Source of the DNA: Arhodomonas sp051195215
Lineage (GTDB): Bacteria; Pseudomonadota; Gammaproteobacteria; Nitrococcales; Nitrococcaceae
Reading direction: 5' to 3'
Assembly (NCBI RefSeq): GCF_051195215.1
Contig: NZ_JBNAZM010000005.1
Span: 103,570-167,569, forward strand
DNA: 64,000 nt
Shown: in pieces, positions 17,551 through 28,240 of the stretch
Layout: the number at the start of each line of letters is the position of its first letter
Numbering within the stretch: the first letter of the stretch is position 1
Made by a program: the position numbers and the translations under genes
The notes under the pieces: generated by a model
Seen by the model: only the letters and a program-made list of their open reading frames with translations
Databases searched by the model: none
Told to the model about the DNA's origin: nothing

Positions 17551-18014
17551 GCCACCCCCTCCACCATGCTCGGCGTGCCTTCGGCGGAACGCATGAACGT
17601 ACTCATGCTAGTGGCGACCGGGTCGTCGATATCATCCTGATAGACGGTGCAGCGAACGAAAGCGATCTGCTCGGTGAGCTTGTAGCACTCGGCGTGGGCG
17701 TAGACGGGCTCGCCGGGTGTCGCCGGCCGCATGTAGTCGATGCGCAAGTCGAGCGTTGCCACCGCCCGGGAATCGGCCAGGGCGGCCATCACCGCACCGC
17801 CGCTGGTCTGATCCACGAGCGTAGTGATTACTCCGCCGTGTATGACGCCGGTGACCGGATTGCCGACCATCTCCGACTTGTATGGCAAGCGCGCGGTCAA
17901 CGTGCGCTCGCCCACGGCGATGGGCTCCATCCCCAGCACCCTGCTGTGGGGGATGGTATCGAAGAACTGCCGGGCAAAGCGCAAGCGCATCTCGGCGGTG
18001 CGGTCGTCTGTCAT
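17547..18014 (-). CDS. PaaI-type hotdog thioesterase (first of a pair)
   Basis: This 155-residue hotdog-fold protein has NPVTGVIHGGVITTLVDQTSGGAVM, the PaaI thioesterase signature, and LDLRIDYMRPATPGEPVYAHAE. The ATG at 18014 (MTDDRTAEMRLRF) is preferred to an upstream in-frame start because the extra 16 residues are low-complexity and lack a ribosome site. It overlaps the next gene by ATGA. The two proteins share the same architecture and DYLRPG/DYMRPA strand, suggesting tandem duplication followed by strong divergence. Confidence 0.8.
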   Translation of the reverse strand: MTDDRTAEMRLRFARQFFDTIPHSRVLGMEPIAVGERTLTARLPYKSEMVGNPVTGVIHGGVITTLVDQTSGGAVMAALADSRAVATLDLRIDYMRPATPGEPVYAHAECYKLTEQIAFVRCTVYQDDIDDPVATSMSTFMRSAEGTPSMVEGVA

Positions 18015-18062
18015 TTGGCAACATCCTCGTAGTAGCACGTTGGCGGACCGCTGCGCGTCCAC

Positions 18063-18349
18063 TCTAAAGGTGGGGCTTCGCCGCCTTCACGTCCATGCCG
18101 GCATCCGATGCGCTGCCGCGCACGTGTGCCGGCCTACGGCTACGGCGCTCAGCAGCCGCCGTAGGCCCGCTCCAGGCGAGCGCAGCGAGCTCGAAGCGGG
18201 CATGAGCGATCACGGCCGAAGGCCGTTCCCCAGTTCCAAGTTCAACGTTGCAAGTGCCAGGTCGCGAGTGGCAACGGCACCGCGGGCGCCGGCTCGCCAC
18301 TTTCAACTTGTCACTTGCAACTTTCCACTAAACGTGCGGCTTCGCCGCC
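18063..18349. repeat. Intergenic region of degenerate repeats
   Basis: This 287-base gap contains no convincing gene. It holds an inverted repeat (GCCTACGGC at 18132-18140 with GCCGTAGGC at 18158-18166). It also has GGCTTCGCCGCC at both ends and an AT-richer stretch near 18300-18330 with ACTTGCAACTTTC, which recurs exactly at 26440-26452. The look is of dispersed extragenic repeats rather than coding sequence. Confidence 0.5.
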
Positions 18350-19552
18350 TCACGCGGAAATACGGTCGAGCACCCCCATCACCTCGTAGCACGCCCCCAT
18401 GGTGTGGTAGTCGGTCTTGCCCGCCGGGCTTTTCTTGTCATCGTAGCGGCGGTTGGCCGCGTCGAGGATGCGGTACCAGCCACCGTGATCGTGATCGATG
18501 AAATGCGCCCACGCGTAGGCCCACAAACGCTCGTAGTCCCGCCAGTACGTGGTATCGCCGGTCAACTCGGCGAGCCGCGCGGCCGCGGCGAGGCTCTCGG
18601 CCTGTACCCAGAAGTACTTGTCGCCGTCGCAGACCCGATACTGCGGGTCGAAGCCATAGACCAATCCACCGTGCTCAGCGTCCCAGCCATGGCGCATGCC
18701 GGCGGCGAACAGCGCCTCGGCGCGTTCCAGCATCCAGGCCTCAGGGGCGTACCGGTACAGGCTCGCCAGCAGCTTCGCCCACTCGGTCTGGTGGCCGGTC
18801 TGAAAACCCCAGGGACGGAACAGGTGGCTCGGATCGTCGCGGTTGTAGTCCCAGTCGATCCGCCAGTTCCGGTCGTAGTGCTCCCAAATCAAGCCATCGC
18901 CGTGACCGGCGAGGTCCACGCTCACCCGCCGCGCCAGCGTCACCGCCCGGTCGAGATAACGCGCTTCGCCGGTGGCCTGCCAGGCGGCGATCATGGCCTC
19001 ACAGGCGTGCATGTTCGCGTTCTGGCCGCGATAACCGCTCGCCTCGCCGAGGTCGGCGGAACGCTCGTCCAGGTACAGCCCGGCCTGCGGCTCCCAGTAC
19101 CAGCGCTCCAGCAGCGCCCAGGTCTCCTCCAGCCACGGCCGAGCCTCGTCGAGGCCCGCTGAAACGGCGGTGGCGTAGGCGAGCACCACGAAGGCGAGGC
19201 CATAACAATGATTGGTGCCGTCGAGCACCGCATCGCCGCCACCCAGCACCCACGCGTAGCCGCCGGTTTCCGGGTTTCGGTGTGCCTCGCGCAGAAATCG
19301 CAGACCATGCCGGGCAGCCTCGCGATAGGCCGGCTCGCCGAAGTGCCGCCAGGCCATCGCGTAGTTGAAGACAAAGCGCGTGCTGCTCACCAGGTGCCGC
19401 GTATCGGCATCGTAGATGCTGCCGTCGTCGCGGAAGTGCTGGTAGAAACCGCCACGCCCGTGGTCCAGGCAACGCGGATGGTAGAAGGCCATGGTCTGCG
19501 CGACATGCCCGCGCAGAAAATCCTTGCTGTACCAGTCGGGGAATGCATTCAT
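18350..19552 (-). CDS. AGE-family sugar isomerase, probable D-mannose isomerase
   Basis: This 400-residue N-acylglucosamine-2-epimerase-fold protein of (alpha/alpha)6 barrel type has the family blocks DHGRGGFYQHF, HLVSSTRFVFNYAMAWR, NANMHACEAMIAAWQATG, RPWGFQTGHQTEWAKLL and KTDYHTMGACYEVM. The conserved histidines in these blocks are catalytic in mannose isomerases and cellobiose epimerases. The DYHTMGACYEV end fits D-mannose isomerase, which interconverts mannose and fructose. It is divergent from a fructokinase gene 145 bases away, so mannose to fructose to fructose 6-phosphate is the likely flow. It also fits the fructose-producing sorbitol pathway next door. Confidence 0.82.
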   Translation of the reverse strand: MNAFPDWYSKDFLRGHVAQTMAFYHPRCLDHGRGGFYQHFRDDGSIYDADTRHLVSSTRFVFNYAMAWRHFGEPAYREAARHGLRFLREAHRNPETGGYAWVLGGGDAVLDGTNHCYGLAFVVLAYATAVSAGLDEARPWLEETWALLERWYWEPQAGLYLDERSADLGEASGYRGQNANMHACEAMIAAWQATGEARYLDRAVTLARRVSVDLAGHGDGLIWEHYDRNWRIDWDYNRDDPSHLFRPWGFQTGHQTEWAKLLASLYRYAPEAWMLERAEALFAAGMRHGWDAEHGGLVYGFDPQYRVCDGDKYFWVQAESLAAAARLAELTGDTTYWRDYERLWAYAWAHFIDHDHGGWYRILDAANRRYDDKKSPAGKTDYHTMGACYEVMGVLDRISA

Positions 19553-19697
19553 GCGCCGATTGCTCCAGATTGCGAAGCGCGCCCTGTCGGACGCCGTTAG
19601 TGTCCTGTGTCAGGGTGCCGGGAGCGGCGCGGCGAGTCTCGTGAGTGTTGGAAGCGTAGCGCCCCGGCCACGGTACATACAAACGGGAGGAGAGAGC

Positions 19698-20660
19698 ATG
19701 CGACGAGTCTGGGCGTTCGGCGAAGCGCTGATCGACATGATGCCCCAGTACGCGGGAGCCCCCGGCGTCTCGGCGGTCGACGCATTCCGCCCCTGCCCGG
19801 GCGGTGCACCGGCGAACATCGCCGTGGCCGTCGCGCGTCTCGGTGGTGATGCCGCCTTCCTCGGCCGCGTGGGCGCCGATTTCTTCGGCGACCTCATCGA
19901 GGACGCGCTCGCCGGATACGGCGTCGACACGGCTCACCTGCTGCGGTCACAGCACGCGCCCACCACCCTCGCCTTCGTCGCCCACGATGCCTCCGGCGAA
20001 CGGCGCTTCTCGTTCTACCGCCATGGCGCGGCGGATCTGGAGTTCGTCGCGAACGATTTCCCGTCGGCATGTTTCGAGACGCCCGGTATATTCCATGTGT
20101 GCTCGAACACACTCACCGACGAGGCGATTCGCGCCACCACGCTTGCCGGACTGGCGCAAGCACGTGCGGCCGGCCATATCGTCAGCGTGGACATCAACTA
20201 CCGCGAACCACTATGGCCGCGGCCGTCAGAGGCACCCGCAGCCATCGCCGAAGCACTCGGCCACGCGGACGTGGTGAAAGCAAGCACCGAGGAGCTCGAC
20301 GCGCTCTATGGCGATGCCGATGGTACCGAGCTCATCGAGCGCCTGTTCGCGAGCGGCACGTCACTCGTGCTGGTCACCGACGGCGGCGGCCCCGTGCGGA
20401 TACACACGGCGGGCGGCACCATGACGGTAACGCCGCCGGCCATCACGGCCGTGGACACCACTGCCGCCGGCGACGCCTTCGTGGGCGCGTTTCTCCAGGC
20501 ACTGGCGAACGCCGACGTGACCCGTGCGAGCCTCCCGGACTGGACAGCGGCGTCCGGTAACGTCACCACTGCGGTGGAACGCGCCACCCAGGCCGGCGCC
20601 CTCACCGCCTCCCGCTACGGCGCCTATGACGCCCTGCCCCGCGCGGAGGAGCTGACGTAA
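19698..20660 (+). CDS. frk: PfkB-family fructokinase
   Basis: This 320-residue ribokinase-fold kinase has VWAFGEALIDMMP at the start, GGAPANIAVAVARLGG (PfkB signature 1), VSVDINYREPLW and the anion-hole/catalytic-base signature DTTAAGDAFVGAF near residue 255. These are the hallmarks of bacterial fructokinases converting fructose to fructose 6-phosphate. The ATG at 19698 follows GGGAGGAGAG; an upstream in-frame ATG has no family sequence. It is divergent from the mannose-isomerase-like gene and complements sorbitol oxidation by SmoS. Confidence 0.88.
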   Translation: MRRVWAFGEALIDMMPQYAGAPGVSAVDAFRPCPGGAPANIAVAVARLGGDAAFLGRVGADFFGDLIEDALAGYGVDTAHLLRSQHAPTTLAFVAHDASGERRFSFYRHGAADLEFVANDFPSACFETPGIFHVCSNTLTDEAIRATTLAGLAQARAAGHIVSVDINYREPLWPRPSEAPAAIAEALGHADVVKASTEELDALYGDADGTELIERLFASGTSLVLVTDGGGPVRIHTAGGTMTVTPPAITAVDTTAAGDAFVGAFLQALANADVTRASLPDWTAASGNVTTAVERATQAGALTASRYGAYDALPRAEELT

Positions 20661-20845
20661 CCGCCTCTTCCCGTGTTATCGAACTCAACGCGCGCACGAT
20701 GCGTGCAAGGCAGTCACCAAGAACCAACGATGGCGGGTGCTCGATGCGATACGGGCGGTCACTACGTGCCTGTGTCCGTGCCAGCGCCTCGCCATCGATA
20801 TCCCGCATTGCACGTTGCGTGTTTCCGCCGGAACACGGCAACGCC

Positions 20846-22213
20846 CTAGACCAGCACCCAGGTGGCGAAGCCGAGGAAGCTCGCGAATCCGATGATGTCG
20901 GTGAGCGCGGTGAGCAGCATGCCGCCGGCGAGTGCCGGGTCGATGCCCACGCGCTCGAGCAGTAATGGCACGAGCGTACCGGAAAAGGCGGCGTTGGCGA
21001 GATTGACGATCACCGCCGAGCCGAAGACCACCCCGAGAACGGGGTCGTGAAACCAGGCGAACGCGGCACCGCCGAGCACCGCCGCGAGGCAGACGCCGAG
21101 TACCGCGGCAACGCCGAGCTCGTGGGCGAGCAGGCGGGCACCGTTGGCGCGGCTGACCTGATCCAGCGCGATCCCCCGTGTCACGAGCGTGAGCGTCTGG
21201 ATACCCGCCACACCTCCCATACTGGCAACGACGGGCATGAGAATGGCCAGCGCCACACGCTGCTCGATGGTCGCCCCGAACAGCCCGATCACCCATGACG
21301 CAAGCAGCGCGTTGACCAGGTTCGCCGCCAGCCAGATACCGCGTCGCCCGGCGGTCGCGAACACGGGGGCAAACATATCCTCGCTCTGCGCGAGTCCGGC
21401 GGCCTGCATCAGTGTTTGCTCGCCTTCCCGGCGGATGACATCGACCACGTCATCCACGGTGATACGGCCGATGAGCGCGCCATCGTCGTCCACAACGGGG
21501 GCGGAGGTGAGGTCGCGATCCTCGAACAGGCGGGCCACCCGGTTCGCCGAGAGCGCCGCGTCGATGGGCTCGAAATCCCGGTTCATGACATCGCCGACGA
21601 ACGCCGCCTGGTCGCCGGCGACGAGATCCGCCAGCGGCAGCATGCCGATGAACTGGTTGTGGCGGTCCACCACGAACAACGCGGTGATGTGCTCGGGCAG
21701 CGCCCCATCCTTCTTGCGAACCCGGCGCAGGTATCGTTGCGCGGTTTCGAGGGTAATGTCGCCACGCACGGCGATGGCGTCGGCGTCCATCAAGCCGCCG
21801 GCGGTGTCCTGCGGATAGGAGAGCACCCGGCGCAAGCGCTCGCGGCGCTGGAGGTCCATGGTACGCAGCAGCGCGCGCACTACCTTGTGCGGCAGCTTGT
21901 CGTAGAGGTCGGCGACCTCGTCGAGCTCCAGGTCGGCCACACCCCGGGCGAGCACGGAGGGCTTCGTCGCCGAGATGAGTCGGTCGCGCACTTCGCGACG
22001 CACCTGGATCAACGCCTCACCACGGGCGGTGGGATCGGGCAGCGCATGCCAGAGCTGCAGGCGCTGCTCGTTGGGCAATGCCTCGAGGATGTCGGCGAGC
22101 GCGGCGGGGTGGCGTTCCGCGGCAACCGCGACGGCGTCATCCACCCGGCCCTCATCCAGGGCGTCGGAGATGATTCCCGTCCAGCTCTCGAGCTCCGCAG
22201 CGGCCTGATTCAT
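20846..22213 (-). CDS. mgtE: MgtE-type magnesium transporter
   Basis: This 455-residue protein has the MgtE N-domain superhelix (residues about 1-130, PALLADILEALPNEQR-like repeats) and two CBS domains (about 135-255, DTAGGLMD and VGDVMNRDFEPID). Five membrane helices follow from about residue 285, with the pore signature MPVVASMGGVAGIQTLTLVTRGIAL. It imports Mg2+ and is gated by cytoplasmic Mg2+ bound between the N and CBS domains. It is a single gene, divergent from the BON protein at 22307 with 93 bases between. All domains look complete. Confidence 0.93.
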   Translation of the reverse strand: MNQAAAELESWTGIISDALDEGRVDDAVAVAAERHPAALADILEALPNEQRLQLWHALPDPTARGEALIQVRREVRDRLISATKPSVLARGVADLELDEVADLYDKLPHKVVRALLRTMDLQRRERLRRVLSYPQDTAGGLMDADAIAVRGDITLETAQRYLRRVRKKDGALPEHITALFVVDRHNQFIGMLPLADLVAGDQAAFVGDVMNRDFEPIDAALSANRVARLFEDRDLTSAPVVDDDGALIGRITVDDVVDVIRREGEQTLMQAAGLAQSEDMFAPVFATAGRRGIWLAANLVNALLASWVIGLFGATIEQRVALAILMPVVASMGGVAGIQTLTLVTRGIALDQVSRANGARLLAHELGVAAVLGVCLAAVLGGAAFAWFHDPVLGVVFGSAVIVNLANAAFSGTLVPLLLERVGIDPALAGGMLLTALTDIIGFASFLGFATWVLV

Positions 22214-22306
22214 CGCCTATGTGCCCTCCCGACCAATGCATTTGACCCATACGCCGCCGGCGCCAACGATACTGAGTATACGAACCCCCATGCTGCGGAG
22301 GCCGCC

Positions 22307-22999
22307 ATGGAAGAACGCGAGCTCGTCGGCCGCATACGCGCCGCGCTCGAACACGACCGTGCCATCAACGTGCACGCCTACCCCATCGATATCCGTGCCG
22401 GAGAAAGCATTACTCTCGCCGGCACGGTCGCCGATATCGTCGCAAAGCGCCGCGCGGCCCAGATCGCCCGCCAGGTGGCCAGCAGCATACGGATTCGTGA
22501 TGAACTGCGCATTGACGTCGCCCGCCACCGCCCGGACACGGAGCTCGCCGACGCGGTGATCCGGCGGTTGCACGGCGAGCTCGCGTTCCTGGAGATCCCC
22601 GTGGGCGGCGCACCGCCCGCCAACGGCCCCGCAATCGCCGTCACCGCCGGCGACGACGTGGCCACTCTGGCCGGCACGGTGCCGAGCATCGCCCACCGCC
22701 GCCTCGCCGAGGTGCTCGCGTGGTGGACGCCGGGCGTGGGGGATGTGGACAACCGCCTGCACGTCTACCCGCCCGAGGAGGACAGCGACGAGGAGCTCAC
22801 TGACGTGCTGCGCCAGGTCATGGAGATGGATCCTTCCATCGACGCCGCACGCATCGGGATCACGGTGCGCGACCGCGGGGTGACGCTCACCGGCGTGGTC
22901 CACGACGACGTCCACCGTCGAATCGCCGTGCGCAACTGCTGGTACGTACCGGGTGTGCACGGCGTCGGGAATCGCCTGAGCGTCGTCGCCGGGAGCTGA
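22307..22999 (+). CDS. Triple BON-domain protein
   Basis: This 230-residue protein is built of three consecutive BON domains: residues about 1-75 (ELVGRIRAALEHD, ITLAGTVADIVAKRRA), about 76-150 (VATLAGTVPSIAHRRLAE) and about 155-228 (VTLTGVVHDDVHRRIA, ending GVGNRLSVV). BON modules bind membranes or other ligands. There is no signal peptide, so it appears cytoplasmic, unlike OsmY. The ATG at 22307 is chosen by the domain start; the open frame upstream only shadows mgtE. Divergence from mgtE may mean co-regulation. The role is unknown. Confidence 0.8.
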   Translation: MEERELVGRIRAALEHDRAINVHAYPIDIRAGESITLAGTVADIVAKRRAAQIARQVASSIRIRDELRIDVARHRPDTELADAVIRRLHGELAFLEIPVGGAPPANGPAIAVTAGDDVATLAGTVPSIAHRRLAEVLAWWTPGVGDVDNRLHVYPPEEDSDEELTDVLRQVMEMDPSIDAARIGITVRDRGVTLTGVVHDDVHRRIAVRNCWYVPGVHGVGNRLSVVAGS

Positions 23000-23030
23000 C
23001 CTGATGGTGAGTCGGAAAGATCGGAAAGAA

Positions 23031-23055
23031 ACGGGCCGGCATCATGCCGGCCCGT
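23031..23055 (-). terminator. Rho-independent terminator of the betaine-binding-protein gene
   Basis: Perfect 12-base arms (ACGGGCCGGCAT and its complement) surround a single C, so the practical stem is 10-11 pairs. On the minus strand it is followed by a TTTCTTTCC tract, 28 bases past the stop at 23084. This fits intrinsic termination of that gene. Confidence 0.8.
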
Positions 23056-23083
23056 GGACTCATCGGCGCACCGGATGGCGCGG

Positions 23084-24043
23084 TTACTTCACACCCATGG
23101 CCTTCTTGGCCACCGGCAGCGCGTCCTGACTGCCGTCAGCGGTCTTCACACCATCGAGCCATTCGGCGAGCTTCTCCGGACGCTGCTGGACGAATTGCTT
23201 CGCCGCCGGGCTGTAATCCATGCCCTCATTGAGCACGTAGTCGCCCATGAGGCTCTGGTCGTCCACGCTCACGCTGAACTGCTCGAGCAGCCGGCCCACG
23301 TTCGGGCACTGCTCGGTGTAGCCGGTGGAGGCGATGGTGTGCACCGTGGCGCCGCCCTGGTCGGGGCCGAAGAAATCCTCGCCCCCCTCCAGGAACTTCA
23401 TGTCGATGTTGCGCGTCATCGGGTGCGGCGCCCAGCCCAGGTAGACCACCCAGTCCTCGTTGCGCATGGAGCGCTTGACCTGGGTGAGCATGCCCGCCTC
23501 GGAAGAGGCCATCAGCTCCCAGTCGCCGAGGCCGTAGGCATCCTTGTCGATCATGTCCTGAATGATCAGGTTGCCGTCGTTACCGGCCTCGATGCCGAGG
23601 ATGCGGCCGTCGAACTTCGCCTTGTGCTCGTCGAGGTCGGAGAAATGCTCAACGCCCTCATTGTAGACGTGTTCCGGCACGGCCAGGGTGTACTTCGCAC
23701 CTTCGAGGTTGGCGCGGACCTTCTCGACCTTGCCGTCCTCGAGGAAGGGCTGAATCATGCTCTGCTGCGTGGGCAGCCACAGCCCGAGGAAGAAATCACG
23801 CTCGCCGCTGCCGACGGCCTGGAAGGCAATGGGTACCGAGGCAGTGGTCAGCGTGACCTCGTAGCCGAGCGACTCCAGCAAATCCTGCATCAGGTGGGAT
23901 TTCACCGACACGCCGGTCCAGTTGACGCTGGCGATGCCGACGCTCTGACACTCCTGAGGCTCGGCGGCCTGGGCGCCACCGAGACCGGCGGTCACGCAGA
24001 ACGAGGCCGCGGCCGCCGTGGCCAGGATAGTGCGCTTACTCAT
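23084..24043 (-). CDS. Glycine betaine/choline ABC substrate-binding protein
   Basis: This 319-residue OpuAC/ProX/ChoX-family periplasmic protein has a signal peptide of about 27 residues (ends near GAQAAE). The mature region has SVGIASVNWTGVSVKSHLMQDLLESLGYEV and WLPTQQSMIQPFLED; the conserved tryptophans suit a cation-pi cage for a trimethylammonium ligand. The ATG at 24043 follows AAGGGGG. No permease or ATPase gene lies beside it, so it is an orphan receptor that must dock with an importer encoded elsewhere. It is divergent from betI and shares overlapping promoters with it, so choline or betaine is the probable ligand. Confidence 0.87.
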   Translation of the reverse strand: MSKRTILATAAAASFCVTAGLGGAQAAEPQECQSVGIASVNWTGVSVKSHLMQDLLESLGYEVTLTTASVPIAFQAVGSGERDFFLGLWLPTQQSMIQPFLEDGKVEKVRANLEGAKYTLAVPEHVYNEGVEHFSDLDEHKAKFDGRILGIEAGNDGNLIIQDMIDKDAYGLGDWELMASSEAGMLTQVKRSMRNEDWVVYLGWAPHPMTRNIDMKFLEGGEDFFGPDQGGATVHTIASTGYTEQCPNVGRLLEQFSVSVDDQSLMGDYVLNEGMDYSPAAKQFVQQRPEKLAEWLDGVKTADGSQDALPVAKKAMGVK

Positions 24044-24119
24044 GGAACCCCCTTGGCAGTTGTGGTTCATGATTCACAGGCAACAGCGATGTGACGCCGC
24101 TGCAACGATTGCCCGATTG

Positions 24120-24155
24120 ATGTTAATTGAATGATCAAACAATTTCAAATATCCT
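24120..24155. promoter_or_regulatory. Overlapping divergent sigma-70 promoters and probable BetI operator
   Basis: Plus strand: TTGAAT (24127-24132), 17-base spacer, TATCCT (24150-24155) toward betI. Minus strand: TTGAAA (24143-24148), 17-base spacer, TAACAT (24120-24125) toward the binding-protein gene. Both promoters occupy the same 36 bases, and a TTGA-ATGA-TCAA dyad (24127-24138) sits at their centre. One repressor bound here would shut both genes. BetI is the natural candidate; its binding is inferred. Confidence 0.7.
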
Positions 24156-24211
24156 ACATGAGACGCTGGAGCCAGCGAGTGCTCCAAGCATAGTCCAGCA
24201 GGAGGTGTGCG

Positions 24212-24806
24212 ATGCCCAAAGTCGGCATGGAGCCGATCCGGCAACAGCAATACATCGAGGCGACGCTCGAGACCATCCATGACGAGGGCCTGCACGCGAC
24301 TACACTAAGCAAGGTAGCCCGTCGTGCCGGCACGTCCACCGGGCTGGTCGCGCATTACTTTCGTGACAAGTCCGGTCTGCTCGAGGCCACCTTCCGGCAT
24401 CTCGCCCGTGAGCTCGGCCGCGAGTACCGGCGTCAGCTCGTGCGCGCGCAAACGCCACTGGAACGCGCGCTGGCACTGATCGAGGCAAACTTTGCGGAAA
24501 GCCAGGCACGGCCGGCGATCGTCAGCGGCTGGCTGTCGTTCTGGTCGCAGGTCAACCACCGGCCGGAGCTTGCGCGGGTTCAGCGCGTGGTGGCCTCGCG
24601 CCTGCGCAGCAATCTGCTCCACGACCTCCGCCACCTGCTGCCGCTGGAGGACGCCGTCCACGTTGCCACGGGCCTGCCGGTGCTCATCGACGGCCTGTGG
24701 CTGCGCGCCACGCTCACCACCGGCGGCGTGAGCTTCCCGGAGGCCCGGGAGCTCGCCCGCGACTACCTCATGACCCAGCTTGCCGTCCGAGAGAAGGAGG
24801 CGCCCC

Positions 24807-24823
<17 letters not shown>
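24212..24823 (+). CDS. betI: BetI, choline-responsive TetR-family repressor
   Basis: This 203-residue protein matches the length and start of BetI (MPKVGMEPIRQQQYIEATL). Its TetR-type helix-turn-helix (TTLSKVARRAGTSTGLVAHYFRDKSGLLEAT) is followed by the BetI-specific ligand domain with RPAIVSGWLSFWSQVNH and LIDGLWLRATL. BetI represses choline-to-betaine genes until choline is present. First gene of betIBA; it overlaps betB by 17 bases. Confidence 0.95.
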
Positions 24824-26270
<1,447 letters not shown>

Positions 26271-26492
26271 ACAGTGGCGGGTCGCGGGTTTCGAGTCCGG
26301 GTTTCGCGCGGGCCACGTCGTGCCGGTGCCCGGATTCCGACGCACGAAACCCGCCTTCTCAACCCGATGCTCGACACGCGCAACCCGCAACAGCTACGCG
26401 GAAACAGAGGTCATCAAACCTCGGCGGCTGACACGTTCAACTTGCAACTTTCAACTTGAAACTCGAGCCCCCGGCTCGGAACGGTTAAACGT
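26271..26492. repeat. Degenerate repeat-rich spacer inside the bet operon
   Basis: This 222-base spacer separates betB and betA. It contains no credible gene. It has GGGTTTCG/CGAAACCC inverted elements at 26290-26350 and an AT-richer string near 26435-26462 (TTCAACTTGCAACTTTC and a further TTCAACTTGAAA). ACTTGCAACTTTC here is identical to a copy at 18313-18325. It may fold in the transcript and lower betA expression. Confidence 0.5.
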
Positions 26493-28148
26493 ATGGCCAG
26501 CGATCGATTCGACTACATCATCATCGGCTCCGGCTCGGCAGGCGCCACTCTCGCCCACCGTCTCACCGAGGACGCGGACACCTCGGTGCTGCTGCTGGAG
26601 GCCGGGCCCATGGACCGGAGCCTGTTCATCCACATGCCCTCGGCATTCGCGCACCCGCTCGCCAACGACAAGTACAACTGGTACTACCACACCGAGCCCG
26701 ACCCCTACATGGACGACCGCCGCATGTACTGCCCCCGTGGCCGCGTGCTCGGTGGCTCGTCGTCCATCAACGGCATGGCCTACGTGCGCGGCAACGCCGG
26801 CGACTATCAGGACTGGGCGGCGGACTTCGACCTGCCCGACTGGGATTACGGACATGTCCTCCCTTACTTCAAGAAGGCCGAGGACTTCGATCAGGGCGCC
26901 AACGACTATCACGGCGCCGGCGGCCCCCTGCACGTCACCACGGGGCCCATGAGGAACCCGCTCTACGGGGCGTTCGTCGAGGCCGGCGTCGCTGCCGGCT
27001 ATCCCCGCACCGACGACATGAACGGCTACCAGCAGGAAGGCTTCGGCCCGATGTTCATGACCACCAAGGACGGTCGCCGGTGGTCCACGGCCAACGCCTA
27101 CCTGCGTCCGGTGATGCAGCGCGACAACCTCACCGTCTGGGTACGCGCCTTCACCGAGCGGCTGGTGATCGAGGGCAACCGGGCCACCGGCGCGGAAGTG
27201 GTGATCAACGGCGAGCGCCGCACCGTCACCGCCGAACGCGAGGTGCTCGTCTGCGGCGGCGCGATCAACTCGCCGCAACTGCTCATGCTCTCCGGCATCG
27301 GCCCGGCGGATCACCTGCGTGAGCACGGCATCGACGTGGTCGCCGACCTGCCCGGCGTGGGCCAGAATCTCCAGGACCACCTGGAGGTCTACGTACAGTA
27401 CGCCTGCAAGAAGCCCATCACCCTCTACAGCGCGCTCAAACCCTGGAACCAGGCGCGCATCGGGCTGGAGTGGATTTTTCTCAAGAAGGGCCTGGGCGCC
27501 ACCAACCACTTCGAATCCGGCGGATTCATCCGCAGCGAGCCAGGCGTGAAGTTCCCCAACCTCCAGTATCACTTCCTGCCCATGGCGATCAGCTACGACG
27601 GCAGCGCCACCGCCGAGACCCATGGATTCCAGGCACACGTGGGGCCCATGCGGCCGGACAGCCGCGGCGAAGTAACACTGAAGAGCGCCGACCCGCGCGA
27701 GGCGCCTCGCATCGTGTTCAACTATATGGCCACCGAGCGCGATCGTCGCGAGATGCGCGACGCTATCAAGCTCACCCGGGAAATCATGGAGCAGGGGCCG
27801 CTGGACGAGTTCCGCGGCGCGGAGCTCGGCCCGGGGCCGGACGTGCGCAGCGACGAGGCCATCGATGCCTGGGTCCGCCACAACGGCGAGAGCGCCTATC
27901 ATCCCTCGTGCACCTGCCGCATGGGCCACGACGCGATGGCGGTGGTCGACGGTGCGGCCAGGGTTCACGGCATCGACAATCTGCGCGTGGTGGACGCCTC
28001 GATCATGCCGCGGATCACCAGTGGCAACCTCAACGCCCCGACCATCATGATGGCGGAGAAGCTCGCCGACACCATTCGGGGCCGGGAGCCGCTGGTGGAC
28101 GAGCAGCCCTGGTTCGAACCGCAGGACTGGCAGAACCGGCAGCGCTGA
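26493..28148 (+). CDS. betA: Choline dehydrogenase (GMC oxidoreductase)
   Basis: This 551-residue flavoprotein has the FAD motif IIGSGSAGATLAHRL, GMC signature 1 GRVLGGSSSINGMAYVRGN, GMC signature 2 GAINSPQLLMLSGIGP and the C-terminal active-site region GESAYHPSCTCRMG (histidine) with SGNLNAPTIMMAEKLAD. It is membrane-associated and oxidises choline to betaine aldehyde with transfer of electrons to the respiratory chain. The length matches BetA (about 556). Its ribosome binding site is weak and 222 bases of repeat separate it from betB. Confidence 0.95.
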   Translation: MASDRFDYIIIGSGSAGATLAHRLTEDADTSVLLLEAGPMDRSLFIHMPSAFAHPLANDKYNWYYHTEPDPYMDDRRMYCPRGRVLGGSSSINGMAYVRGNAGDYQDWAADFDLPDWDYGHVLPYFKKAEDFDQGANDYHGAGGPLHVTTGPMRNPLYGAFVEAGVAAGYPRTDDMNGYQQEGFGPMFMTTKDGRRWSTANAYLRPVMQRDNLTVWVRAFTERLVIEGNRATGAEVVINGERRTVTAEREVLVCGGAINSPQLLMLSGIGPADHLREHGIDVVADLPGVGQNLQDHLEVYVQYACKKPITLYSALKPWNQARIGLEWIFLKKGLGATNHFESGGFIRSEPGVKFPNLQYHFLPMAISYDGSATAETHGFQAHVGPMRPDSRGEVTLKSADPREAPRIVFNYMATERDRREMRDAIKLTREIMEQGPLDEFRGAELGPGPDVRSDEAIDAWVRHNGESAYHPSCTCRMGHDAMAVVDGAARVHGIDNLRVVDASIMPRITSGNLNAPTIMMAEKLADTIRGREPLVDEQPWFEPQDWQNRQR

Positions 28149-28161
28149 CCCTCTGCTATCC

Positions 28162-28182
28162 GGGCGGCGATATCCGCCGCCC
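28162..28182 (+). terminator. Hairpin terminator after betA
   Basis: Arms GGGCGGCG and CGCCGCCC pair over a five-base loop, 14 bases past the betA stop. A short pyrimidine tract follows. It is placed to end betIBA transcription before the sigma-54 activator gene. Confidence 0.6.
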
Positions 28183-28240
28183 TCTACCCACCGACGCCGC
28201 CGAATGATGGAATACCTCCAGACCGACAAGGGGAGGAGGT

